A stretch of 64,000 bases of DNA from assembly GCF_029227915.1 (NCBI RefSeq), contig NC_079882.1:26851001-26915000 (forward strand). The letters are read 5' to 3'. How positions within the stretch are numbered: position 1 is the stretch's first letter; the number at the start of each line of letters is the position of its first letter. The notes under the pieces were generated by a model. That model ran no database searches. It had not been told where the DNA came from and saw nothing but the letters and a program-made list of their open reading frames with translations. The position numbers and the translations under genes are program-made. Origin of the DNA: Hydractinia symbiolongicarpus (taxonomy: Eukaryota > Cnidaria > Hydrozoa > Anthoathecata > Hydractiniidae). Shown here one piece after another: positions 1 through 12,019 of the stretch.

Positions 1-30
1 CAAAACAAAACTCTTTGTATTTCATTACAG

Positions 31-1697
31 GTCTCGTTTCTTCAAAAGTGCCAACCTGAGTTCTTACATGATTTGGTGCTAAAAATGAAACTCCACATTT
101 TTACACCTGGTGATTTCATCGTGCGCAAGGGAGAGATAGCAAGAGAGATGTATGTTATAAGTGATGGCATTGCAGAGGTTGTAAGGTACGTGATAGTATT
201 GTTAGACTGTTCAAATAGCACTAAAATATAATACATACTGCAGGAAAGTATTTTAAAATTGTAGACATTTTATTTTAGCGACAGCGGAAGAGTGCTAAAA
301 GTACTCCAACCCGGTGATTTTTTCGGAGAGATTGGTTTGCTTAGCTTGAGTGCCGGACAAAATCGGTATTAATAAATATATATTTTTTTTAATCTATCAC
401 GGAGAACGTACTTGTATTTAATTTTCATTAACCTTTGTATTTGTAGGCGCACAGCTGACGTACGTTCATGTGGATATATTGAACTGTTCGTTTTAAGCAA
501 AGATGACGTCATGACCTCCATCAGAGATTATCCTGACGCTCAGAAAATACTCGCAAAACATGGACGCAAACGTTTGTTACTCGGCTCAAAATTTAACAAC
601 GGTCCACGAAACGATACGACTTCGTCTTCATCTGATAGCGAGATCGAGTTAAAGATCACAAGGCCTGATTCCGAGATTTCGGAGACCTACTTTACAACAA
701 ACCATGTGGGAGAGGATGAGAAGGTGTCGACCCAGATATCGATAGACGACATTGATCACAACACAAAGGATGACTTAGATGCCGCGACGCCAACCTACAA
801 CTTCTTAACATCGCCAAGAAATGGATTTTACCTGGGCACACCACGGCACTCTATCACTTCTTTAAAACCAGTCCTGCGAAGAAACTCTTCCATATCGTCT
901 CAGCACAGTAATGTGATAGGGCCAGCATCGTCATTAAAAAGTTTAGATAACAGATTATTTTCTCTCCAAAGCAGAAAGAAACCAAAAACACACAAATTGT
1001 ACTCTAGTGATGAAGAAGAAGGTTGTATGAGATTACTACCTGTGAAAAGAAACATACGAAGAAGTCACTCTGACATGCAACGAAGAAGAAAACGATCAGC
1101 TGTTACAGGTAGTAAACGCAGTGTGTTCAGTGACAGTGAACACCGTGCTTCAAAAAACAACCAACTGAAATCTTTATCATCGTTATCATCAATAGCGGTG
1201 CACGATTCCACTATTGTTAATAAACATTTTGTGGAACGCGGAAATTTAGACAATGAAGATCAATTTTTGAAGTCCGTTCAGGAGATTTATTCGAGTATGA
1301 TGCAGAAATTGAAGCAAAAGATGGTATGTGTGTACAGGATCTTTATTTATTGTGTCTTATAATAAATGTGTTTCACTGTAAATTTTTCATTGTCGTGACG
1401 CATTTTCAAGGTGTTTCTTTTTTCTAGAAGGCTGAAGTGAAGCAGCTGGAAAGAAAACTATCCGAATTACAAACAAGAAATGTAGAAAAACAAAAGGATA
1501 AAGAAAAATTCATAGAAAGGGAAGAAGAATTAGTGAGAGAGTTAAGCAAAAAGGAAACTGAACTTTATAACGCTACCAATGAGAAGAAATGTCAGGAACA
1601 AGAGTTCCGCATGAGAGAAGAAAACTTAAGAAGAAAATTAGAGGCGATGGAGAAAGAGATGAACGAATATCGTTCTGTGGTGAGTCACATCACGTGA
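31..1697 (+). CDS. Cyclic-nucleotide-gated (CNG) channel, C-terminal part (5'-partial)
   Basis: Exons 31-185, 279-365, 447-1323 and 1428-1697 join in one frame (463 codons with stop). All introns have AG/GT borders; the first exon opens behind an acceptor at 29-30, so the channel pore lies left of the window. Exons 1-3 encode a cyclic-nucleotide-binding domain: FTPGDFIVRKGEIAREMYVI, then the phosphate-binding cassette FGEIGLLSLSAGQNRRTA, split by intron 2 between the two arginines. LFVLSKDDVM and a short YPDAQKILAKHGRK helix follow, as in animal CNG subunits. About 250 residues rich in Ser, Arg and acidic patches come next, then a ~85-residue charged coiled coil (KQLERKLSELQTRN onward). CNG alpha subunits carry a C-terminal coiled coil that sets subunit stoichiometry; this one may do the same (inference). 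Alpha versus beta type is not resolved. The stop at 1695-1697 is provisional because a good donor (GTGAGT) lies just upstream at 1681. Confidence 0.85.
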
Positions 1698-1730
1698 TTT
1701 TCCATTCTGATTGGTTTGTTGACTACTGTG

Positions 1731-1736
1731 AATAAA
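1731..1736 (+). promoter_or_regulatory. Candidate polyadenylation signal of the CNG gene
   Basis: AATAAA lies 34 bases after the presumed stop codon at 1697, a normal distance for cleavage and polyadenylation. It supports reading the last exon through to that stop rather than splicing at the GTGAGT at 1681. Such hexamers are frequent by chance in AT-rich DNA. Confidence 0.4.
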
Positions 1737-1971
1737 TTCTCATGATTTTATTTGATTTTATAGCTAATTAAATTTATTTTTTATAAATACTGATCCATAT
1801 GAAATGTTTTTGCATCATTAAGATGTGGAGTCACCGAATTGTAATCACGTCTATAGATATCGTTGTAATTTTTTAGCTTCACCTTTAGTATATGCTATAA
1901 CAACGCATGCATTCGATATATGACTCTTTCGTCATAAGAATGAAAGAGAAAGCAAATGGTTTATATCTCAC

Positions 1972-4900
1972 CGATGTCCTGTGCTCGTTGTGGAACTGGT
2001 CTTCGGTTAAACCATAGCATCCTTCTAGCGTCCACACGCAGATCGATTATATTGGTTAAAAGAGCGATCAAAGGAGCCAATGGAAATGCTGCAGCGAACA
2101 GCTTAAGGAGAAAAATATTAATGGAATATCTTCATATTAACAATGTAACAACATGTAAATTTAGGTAAAAAATGTAACTATAAATAGAATAAATTCTTTG
2201 AAGTAATAACTTACCATTAAATATCCGTACTGTAAAACTAAAGAAATAAAAATTTGGATGTAAAAATAGCTAAGGTTAAATGAGCATTAAAAAAAGTTCA
2301 AAAAATTATCGGAAAATAAAATTATCTCCCACACAAAGTAGACAAAAAGAGAAAAAAATGCAGGGATTGTATTTTTATTTCGCGGCTAAACATTTTTAAA
2401 ACATTTTTACCGTGGTTTAATATTGTAGATTGTGTCTACGAAATTTATCTGGATAAGGTAGAAGCTTTTTAACATCAGTTAAGCTGAGTTTGACTATTCA
2501 AATGCACACTATAAAATACTTATTTAGCTCACCTTTTTCCGTGTATTCGGAAAGCGTAAAGTTTCCCAATTCGGGTTTTCGGTATTCAGCGTGCAAATAT
2601 TTTTCATACTCTTCATCAGCATTACTATGATCACGTGGAAGATGATTTTCAGATGTGTCCACTTTGTTTTTTGATTTCCAACAACATAAAATCTTCTTTG
2701 CAACACGAGTAAATACCCTGTAAAGAAAAAATTTGAAACTTGACGACACATGCCTCGTGGTCATACATATATACAAGTGGACACCTTAAAATGCACATAT
2801 ATTCAAGCTCTGGCCTTGTAATTTGGATGATAAACACGGGTGGTATTATTTGGAGGAAAACAAAGATTGTTACCAAAACCTTAGCCTACACCATATACTA
2901 AAATAAGTGACATTAACCGTAGGGCTAAATATATATAAAGCGAATGAGCATATCAGTTCTGTCAAGTTTTATGTTATGTCCAATATGGTAGTTTCTACGG
3001 GAAGTAATTGAATGGGGAATAAATTTTGGTCTCGTCTTTTAGGGGTATTTCTTTGAAATCTAAGTTAGAAGAATAAAAAAAATCCGCGGTAATAGGAATA
3101 GAACTTTTTGCATCAAGTAAGTTCTTATTTTTAAAAATATGTTCTCCTTTTTTAGTTCCGTATAAAGTTCGAAATATCGAGTTGGTTTTTTTTCGAATGA
3201 ACGTTCTAGAAAATCAATTTAAAAAGTCCGGGGTAAATAAAAGGTTTCTTTGGTGTTAATCCAAGGGTGGGGTTGAAATGCAATAATAATATTAAATCCA
3301 TCCTTACGGTAAAATGATGTCGGAAAACAACTTTGGCATCGGCTTTGTGATCATTAAAACAGCAACTTGAATTGACAGTAAAGACATACAGTCATTATCT
3401 TCCCCGCAGTTATCAGAATAATTTGAACCTAACTTGAAAACACCAGTAGATGTCCTCTAAATTAAAAAATAGCCAGGCTATGTTATGTTGCTATTGTGAG
3501 TTGGACTAAGTTGGTGTATAAATTTCAAAGTCATGTTTTATTAAAATTTTGGTCAGAGTGTATAAGGAATTATTTGGCTAAAAAAGCTATGCTGGTCCTG
3601 TAAAAACTAAGGGACAAAAGATACATGTTTTTTTATAAAAAACCTGTCGAAGGGCCTAGTTCTAAAAGTTTCTTTTTTGTAGGCTGAAATTGCATGTTTT
3701 TAGTTCCAAAAATATCTTATTTAGTTTCTTAATTTTCCCGGTAAAATAAGAGTTTCCTATATCAAATAAATAGCTAGTTCTAAAAGTTTCTTAAATCTTT
3801 GGACTAGTTGGTTTTAAAATAAAAAAATAAAGCATTTTTCGTTTCAAAGTTTCGTCCTAGTGATGATTGTAACATCTTCTTCAATTAATTGTAAGAATTA
3901 GTTAGAAACAAGATTCTTATGTCAGAAATAGACATAGAATGTAGTAGTAAAAGTTTCTTAATTTTTGAAGATTCTACATGTAAGTTTCTTATAAACATGT
4001 TTCTTATAAAAAAAACGTATAAGTTTCTATTTCAAAAAGATTTCGATGACTTAATTCTATGAGTCTGCGGAAATATATATTATGTAGATTAACCTTTACG
4101 CAGATAATTTTCGCGAATTTATTGTTTAGTTCGCGCGAAAAATGCTTACTAGGTTTAACTTAAACTCTCATAATTTTAGTAGCGCGTTCGCTTTTTCTTA
4201 GCAGGGGACCTTCAATAAACTTAAAGAAGCAGTGATTTGCCGTGATGTTCCGACGCTACATCAGCTTCGCGTGAAATACATTCGCACGAAAATTAATAAG
4301 CATCAGAGAAGACTGTGTTATTACTTGGTTAACAAAGACTACTAAATAATAAAACTTACCTCTCTAAAGAATGCAATATAAAACAAAGACGCATACGAGT
4401 TGATAAATTGAAATCCAAATAATTTCAGGATGAGAGCATCTTCATATTTCGTCCGTGTTTGATGATTCTCTGTAAACAAATAAAAATGATTTACAGAAAG
4501 ATACCTTCCCAGTATATATCGCCTCCAAAGATTCTATGCTCCAAAAAATCATTTTTAAGCTGACGTTTTATGGTTTCGCGCCTTCTATTTTAAAATGGTA
4601 TCCGCGCAAAATATTTTTGCGCAAACATGTGAAAAAGGATAACTTTGTGAATCTTTGTACAAAATAAAGAGAATTATGGTAGCCTGGTAATTAAAATTAG
4701 TTTTGCATAAAAGAGGGTTTCATGTTTTGTACGAAAGAACTTATCATTTTCACAGAACAAAAGAAGATGATTTTTCTCAATGTTTTATTGAATTAATATA
4801 TCTGGTTCTAATATTTCAAAAAATATCCAAATAGATTAATTATTTAAAAATAAATTTCTGTTACCTAAATTTACAATACTGAGATATCTAAATATCCAAC

Positions 4901-7900
4901 TACATTGTAGGAAATAAACTTACCCCAATCAGTTAGTTTATAAGCCAAAGTTTTGTAAATTTTGCCAAGTATCAAAATGGAAACAGAATTCAAAACAGAA
5001 GATGTAATTGAGGACATAAATTCTCCTCTTGATTCAGATGCAAACCAATCAACACGTGAAACGACTTTGTACACGATAACTGACACAACACTTGTCAAAA
5101 CAAGACCCACCTAAATTAAATAAAAATGAGAGAATATGATATGAAGCCTATCAATAAGAAAATAACACCCAAACAATAAATCACTCGCCCAAGGTTACAA
5201 TAATTTAGACTGGGCTAGCAACCTCAATAAATAAAAAATGTTTATAAATGGATATTTTATTACAATATCTTTCTTATCTATTTTATCTTATCTTTTTTTA
5301 TATATATTGGTTAATTTTTTACTGCAAATAATAAGAAAGATAACATTGATTTCCATGTGAGATGAACTGATATTGCTCAGCCAGACAAATTTTTGGGGGA
5401 ATTGGGGGATTAGTTAATTGCTCAGCTAGTTTCTCATTTCTCAGAATTTGGCGAGCCTTTGCATGAACAAGAGCAATCGCTCTCCTCTTATTGATAGGCC
5501 TGAATGAAAATACTAAATTATGTGAAACCTGATGAATTGTCAGAAAAGTGAGAGTTTACCATGAACAAAATGACTCCCACTGAACCCATCGATTTGACAA
5601 CTTTTCTCCACAATGGATAATACTCTTCATATACACCAGTGACAGGATTCTTAAGAAAAAAAAATCATATTTTTTGTCACCATGTTGGTTGAAGATATAT
5701 AAAATATAATATTGCAATATAACTCATACTTTAACTAACTTTGTTCCATAAAACTGTGGTCGGTTAGGTTCCTATAAAAAATTGCATATTTTTCTTCTAA
5801 GATAGTCACATATACTTTATGATGTTTCGCTTACATAAAATTTTCCTTATATTATCTCATTACCTGTTCTTCGAACGTATCAACATCCCATTTATATGCT
5901 AACTCAGCATTTTTTCTTTTCCAAATTTCAAGAAATATAGTTCCTATAATTATTAAGAAGTGCCACTTAATATTAGGTTACTGCACAATTTAATTTTGAA
6001 AATAATTTGCTATGGGCAACAATAACTTTTTAACGATGAACAATCTAGTGCCCTACCCCAAAGACAGACGAGTAATGCAAAATAGGGTGTTGCGTCATTA
6101 TCAAAAGCCGCTGACATCCATGTCATGATTGAAGATACAGAAGATACTTTATTTTTTGATGGAAAACTAAGAAAATAGAAAATTTTGATAGTACAAAAGT
6201 AAAGGGAAAAACTTCTCAAAACTTAAAATTTGCGAATTAAAATATTTTTTACAAAAATTTAAATTTGTGGACTACACTTCTTTAAAACTTTTTACAATAA
6301 AATTACACAAAAAATAATTAGATTAGAAAACAATTATTTATGTTATTAGCAAAATGAAGATATCTATAAAAAAACACTTACGCTGAGATAATTCCAAAAA
6401 CGAAAACAACCAAACCTAGTAAAACAGGTACCCACAATGTTGTGATAAGAACACCTAAAAATACGTTGTTATATATTTGTTAATATTCACAAAGTTTGCA
6501 GAATTTTTGTACATGCGCAGATCTAAAAGGCACCGAAATTAATTTCTCTATTTTCTAAAAATTTTCACAAATTGCAGGCGAATATTTCGATTTTTAAATG
6601 GATTTATTTGACTTCCGTGGTCTTCTGTTTACATTTTTTACCTACAGTTCTCAATGCAAAATTAATACATTATACAACATAGAAAGTGGTCTAAATAAAA
6701 CCTCAAAAGATAAGCAATGTGAACTTAATAATATCTTACCACACCAAGCAAAGTATAATCCAATTTTTTCTCCAAAATAATTCCGAACTTTCCACAATGG
6801 TTGAAATTTGAAACAATTTAACCATGTATTATGAAGATTTTTTCTAGGATCAATGGAGGTCGCACTCATGTTGTACGTTGATTTTATGGATTTTTTAAGA
6901 GGAAAGGCTTGATCATATTCTGACTGATCATGAAGTATAAAAGCTTGTTTGTAAGATCCAGAATGGAGCAATGCACTAAGTCCTAAGGTATAATAATTTT
7001 TATAAGTTACGTATAATATTTTTTAAAACGTTTAGATTTTTTCCACAAGAAATGAAAACCCTGCAAGGACATCTAAGGCTGCATTTACATTGAAGCCTCA
7101 CTTGTACAATAAATAAATGTTGACCATATGGATGACTGGGCATGCATGTCAGTTTCACTTCGGTATGAATAAAACAAAACGTATAAACTTTGTCAAAATT
7201 GAAATTAAGATTGCTAATAAATTGAAATAAAGTTTCAATAAACAGGGTATCATGCAAGCTGTTTAAATTGTCTTAATGGGCACTGCTTACAAAAAAATAT
7301 GAAAGTTGTCCTGAGTTGGAAATTTAATTAAGTTCAATCCTGTGTAACTTTGTTGAAACAAAAATATATTTCAAATGGATTACAAATAGATCAACAAAAT
7401 GATTAGTTTGTTGATCTATTTCAAAAGCAAGCATAGTGGTAAAACAGTTGAATCATTCATGCTGAATTAGTTTAAGCTAAAAATTTATTTCTCGCGATTT
7501 TAAACAAATTGTAACTTTTATATTTCAACCTATATAATGGTTTTAAACAAACTTGTTTTCACCTGTCTTGCTGAATGTATTTGGTGCATTCTCTTTCTTT
7601 GACGACGACAGTTTCTTATTTTCAAGTATATGGCGTACCTAAAAAAAATTATATAGTATTTTTTTCTCCAATTAATGCTTAGACATAAATTTTAAAAATC
7701 CTAAATAAAAAACACCACCAGAATTTTTTTAATATGTTTATTGAAGTCTACGGACAACATTTCCAGTGCTCATAAAAAAGCCGTTCAGAATCAAAACATC
7801 TTTTGGTAGTCTGTGGTTGAAAAGAAAAGAAAGGAAAAAACTTGCTAAATTGTGTTGCATTGGAGTTATATCCGTTACATATATACTCTTAGAAAGAAGG

Positions 7901-9739
7901 GTAGTGGTGGAGGATTTCCTTTTACCTCTGAGAGATCATGGGTATAATCCCCACTTATAACAGTGTTTTCTAATTAGTCAGCTAAAACAGAAGCAATTGA
8001 CAGAGGACATCCCTTAAAATTAGTAATGCCAACCACATAACCACTGTAGCAATTGTGAAAAAAGAACAAAATCAAATATCCATTGTAATGAAATTTGTAA
8101 TGAAACATTAGACATAATGTTTTTTTTTATATACTAAATTAAAGTCGTAAGATAGATTTCCAAATTCACAAAAAAGATATCAATGATAAACTTACCAGCA
8201 TAGCTCGGTGTGCTGACCGAAAAAACGTTTTTGTATTCTCAATGCCTTGGAATATTTGCTTGGATGAGAAACAAAATGGTGCACTGACCATATCAACTAA
8301 AAAATATTACAAAATTTACTTTAAATCAAATTTTAAAATATGGGCAAGTATTTTTGAAACTATACCTGAGATCATCAGACATTAGACTGCTGAAACAGTT
8401 TTAATATAACTTTGTATGGTTTTGATGGTTTAGTACCTTCGTTATCTGTCTTCATTGATCTGAAAAAGTCCTTCAATATTCCTCTTCTTTGACTGGACTC
8501 CAATAAAAACTAAAAAAAAATGACATGGAGTATTACACATTTAGAATTTATTATTTCTGAAAGAAAAAAAAAAGTGATTCTTCTTGCTTTTCTATTCGGT
8601 TCAAATTATTAACAAATTATCATCATATAACTTTCAGACTAAAGACTAATTTGGGAAAATATATTAATATACAGTACTTTGTATCAAAATTGTCTTGTAA
8701 AACTGAAAAGAAATAAGCAAAAAAAAAAAGCAAAAACTGTGAAAAATACACACTGGTAATTTTTCTCAACTTCTTGGTGCAAAAGGGAGAGATAATACTA
8801 TCCAAAGGGAGAAACTAAAATTATCAATAAATATTTTACCCCTTCTAACGGCATCTGCAAATGTATTTTTTCTGCTTCTTTACACAAGCGCTCAAAACTA
8901 GCATATAATTCAACAAATATATTGTCCCCACAAGTTGTCTTTATAACGTCAATATCTTCTTCTTGTAATGAAGTCTCAAAAGATTTTCTCTCAGTTACAT
9001 GTAAAACATCATTATCAAAAGCATCATAAACTAACACAAAATCACAATATTTCTTAGTGCGTTTTCTACTTTTAACCTTTTTACCATTCATAGCTATGTC
9101 AAGTGCTATTTCGCGATAGTCTGGCTTTGATTTGTCATTTGAGTTCGAATTTATTTTGTTAAGAGAAAATAATTTATCAATGTCATTAGTTTCCATTTCA
9201 TGTCTTATCAGGTGAGTAGGTGGTCTTTCATCATCAGTTTCCTGAGCAGCAATGTCTTCACCATTTTCATCCATCTGTGCAATATTTTTATCATTATGAG
9301 CTATAAATCTTGATTCCAAACCTCGTAAATCATTGTCATGAGAACTACAGGAATGCTTATTATTAATATTAGAGTAATCATGTTCATATTGACTATCTGT
9401 GTCATCCATGTAACTTATTCCTTCATTATAGTTATTGTTTGTATATTTATTTTTATCAAAGTCTTCTTTGTTAGTTTCATTATCAAATTCATTATCACTG
9501 TTTTCATGAAATTCTATGCGAGCAGCAGGTCTGTTTATGTTTGTTGTCATATCAAAGTCATTCGGATTGTCAGGTGAGACATGGCTATGCCTACTTATGA
9601 CATACTCTTCATCTGAGATATTCTCGTGTGCTTTATACTTCTGATCTCTAAGTTTTTTTAACCTACTTTTCAAATTTAAAGGAGGTAGCGTTGCCCTGGT
9701 AATATGATGTGGTACCAATTTATCAGCCGGAGTATCCAT
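1972..9739 (-). CDS. Anoctamin (TMEM16 family) membrane protein, C-terminus not found
   Basis: Sixteen exons in frame: 9739-8840, 8509-8437, 8296-8196, 7638-7563, 6982-6740, 6454-6382, 6166-6057, 5943-5864, 5771-5730, 5649-5560, 5110-4924, 4469-4360, 3456-3308, 2717-2533, 2237-2215 and 2101-1972 (about 857 codons). The ATG at 9737-9739 follows an acceptor, so there is a 5' UTR intron. The N-terminus is acidic and Asn-rich (~250 residues), then the cytoplasmic dimerisation domain ([16 protein letters not shown]). Family signatures: [15 protein letters not shown] before TM1, [69 protein letters not shown] and [14 protein letters not shown]. Anoctamins are calcium-activated chloride channels or lipid scramblases. 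Acidic pairs in TM7 (E-x-x-E) and TM8 (D-x-x-x-D) are kept; the TM6 ligands are not evident. The extracellular loop after TM1 is short and lacks the usual cysteine cluster. After AQDIG no further helix-coding exon is visible down to the CNG gene. Subtype uncertain. Confidence 0.88.
3590..4045. repeat. Degenerate AAGTTTCTTA-type repeats in an anoctamin intron
   Basis: Variants of AGTTTCTTA, often preceded by TCTAAA or GTAAA, recur about eight times in this intron between the exons ending at 4360 and starting at 3456. Spacing is irregular, so this may be a decayed satellite or simple AT-rich drift. No gene is seen in it. Confidence 0.3.
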
Positions 9740-9769
9740 TTCTTCTAAATTAAAAAGATATATGCACAC

Positions 9770-10717
9770 ATAATCTCTAAAAGTGTAATTTGAATTGAAT
9801 TTTTAAAATAGTTTGCTTTACACTAGAGTGAGATTTTAAGTAGTAACTAAATTTATTGTGTACTGTAAAGAAAGAAATTTAGTGACCAGAAAATTTTGCA
9901 GAATATATTTTTGCAAATTATGTTCCTAAAAATAGTGCTTTTTGCAGAAGATAATGTATTGAATCAAGAATAGAAATATACTTTTGTAATTTAAGGCAAA
10001 TTAATTTTCTATTTCGTAAAATTAAAATCTACAAAATCAAACTAAAGCTGGTGAATTGTGAAAATGTCTTCCATGAAATTTAAACTTTCTGCACACATTT
10101 CTGCAAAGTTTTTGCATTCATTTTTACACAGCCAAAGTATATATTCAATCGACAAAAATTCAAATTTCTCCAAAATTAATTTAAAGGGGGGTGGGTCAGA
10201 ATAAAGTTATCTGTAAATATTTTTTACGTAGCTGAAGTTTTTAACCTGTGTAAATATTTTAATATCTGTTCCTACATATCTATATTTAGCTACGGGAAGG
10301 AAAAGAACATTATTTAGCTAGTAGTAGTTAGAGTGTTAGTAGTTAGTTAACTTGCTTGTTGTTTTACTGTCTTGTTAGCTAGCTCTAGCTACTGCTTTAC
10401 TAAAGTAATTGGGAATTGGCAAGTTGATTGGAAAAAAAACAATGAATACAGTAGGTTGATAGAGCTTTCAATATTCACCATCTATCTCTGTTGATTGCAG
10501 GAAAACATATTTACTTCGCTTCACATTTAGCAGCAAAATTCTTTGTTTACATGCTGAATGTTATACACTAAGACAACTTTTGTTATCTCATTTATTCCAA
10601 GGTAATTCAAATTCAGGCTAAGGTTTGAACAGAACAATCGAGGCAAAATGGAACACTGTGATTTTAAATTATATTTGTTTATTAACTCCATGACAATGGA
10701 CACCATGCTAACGGTAT
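9770..10717. other. Intergenic DNA upstream of the anoctamin gene
   Basis: AT-rich sequence with no coding signal I can support. It should contain the anoctamin promoter and a 5' non-coding exon, because the coding ATG at 9739 follows a splice acceptor. I could not locate a transcription start. Confidence 0.4.
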
Positions 10718-10945
10718 TCGTCGTTTTGTTGAATATGTTTGTATTTTTATTGAATATGTTCGTATTTTTGTAAAAAAATTTGCACTTTCGTTGATTATTA
10801 TTCGTACTTTTGTGAAAAATGTTCGTACTTTTGTTGAATATATTTGTACTTCTAAAATGTTCGTACTTTTGTCTAAAATGTTCGTATTTTTGTCTGAGAT
10901 GTTCGTCGTTTTGTCAAATGTGTTCGTATTTCTTGTTCGGTTTAT
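10718..10945. repeat. Minisatellite with ~20-25 bp TTCGTACTTTTGT units
   Basis: About ten imperfect tandem copies of a unit like TTCGTACTTTTGTTGAATAT, with TTCGTATTTTTGT and TTCGTCGTTTTGT variants. Unit length varies because the spacer (TTGAATATG, CTAAAATG, GAAAAATG) changes. No protein frame crosses it. Confidence 0.8.
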
Positions 10946-11074
10946 TTGCAGTGCAGTTGTGAGCTAACGCATAGTACATCCTCCCACTTTTTTTGTATTT
11001 ATCGTGAGGCGCTGCGATTTTTCCGCGCATTATTTTTGCGCATTCTTGAATTATTTTCCGTAATAACCTCATTT

Positions 11075-12019
11075 AGCACCAGGCTATGTGGACCCGACAC
11101 ACCACGTACATCATAAAGTAATACTGCTTCACAAACCGACATAAAAAGTCCGACACACGTCCACTGAATTACCTCAACCAAATGGACCCAACACTTGAAC
11201 TCTCCTTATCCGACACCCTTACAACACAAGCATATTTCCCTGTAGTTAGGCCATAACCAACGTAATATGGCATAATATTCCATATTTGGCATATTATGGG
11301 TGATGGCCGATATTAGGACTTTCAATAAGTCTTTTTGCGAGAGTGTATTTAGGCAAAATCTCGTTTCTGTTTGTGTATGGATATGTATCCAGCCTCAAAA
11401 CCTTGTCTACTTTATAAAACGACGTTTTCCTCAGATTGGCCGGTATTAGGACTTTTTCCTGTTGATAATGGCTCAGGCGATAAAGTGTATTATCACAGTT
11501 ATGCGAAATATTTTGGCATATTACGTTGGTTATGGTTTATCGACAGAAAAAAATAAGGATTTGTTATGTAGCGACAGAGAGTATTCTAAGGGTTACATGG
11601 AATATTATGCGATATTACGTCGGTTATGCTTTATCAACAGAATAAACATGACTCTATAGGTAGTTAGAGTATTATTACAGTTATGCGACAACCTCGTCCC
11701 CAGGCCCATTTTTCTATTTCTGACAATCTCGGACGGCGAGAAGAAATGATTCTTCGTGCCGTCTCGGATATCAAAAAAGCGAAAAATTGCCCTGGGAACG
11801 AGATTGAGTTTTGCAACATATTATGTGATAATATGTATGGCTTATCTGCAGGGAAGTATGCTTGTGTTGTAAGGTTGTCGAATAATTAGGGTACATGTGT
11901 CGGGTCCATTTTGTTGGAGTAATTCAGTGAACTTTTGTCAGTCTTTTTATGTCGGTAGGGATATCAAGATGTGTTACTTTATGTTGTACTCGTATATCGG
12001 GTCCACTTAGATTGGTGCT
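11075..12019. mobile_element. Non-autonomous DNA transposon with long imperfect inverted repeats
   Basis: The left end reads AGCACCAGGCTATGTGGACC and the right end, reverse-complemented, reads AGCACCAATCTAAGTGGACC. The arms stay alignable for ~190 bases, sharing GACATAAAAAG, CACTGAATTAC, ATGGACCC and CTTACAACACAAGCATA in the same order. A further inner inverted pair is CCATAACCAACGTAATATG (11250 region) with its complement at about 11517-11535. No transposase frame is present, so movement would have required a source element elsewhere. Target-site duplications are not obvious. The interior holds a diverged direct repeat (two versions of TTACGT-GGTTATG-TTTATC-ACAG at about 11520 and 11608) and a nested snapback element. 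Confidence 0.75.
11691..11805. mobile_element. Nested snapback MITE ending in CTCGTCCCCAGG
   Basis: A near-palindrome. The left arm starts ACCTCGTCCCCAGG and contains TCTCGGACGGCGAGAAGAA. The right arm is its imperfect reverse complement (TTCTTCGTGCCGTCTCGGAT, ending GCCCTGGGAACGAGATT). Arms are ~55 bases with almost no loop. It sits inside the larger element, so it is probably a later insertion. Confidence 0.7.

Noticed and set aside
42-236. Minus-strand frame inside the CNG ligand-binding exon
   Set aside because: Shadow of the real plus-strand exon 31-185; checked also as a possible missing anoctamin exon and it does not fit.
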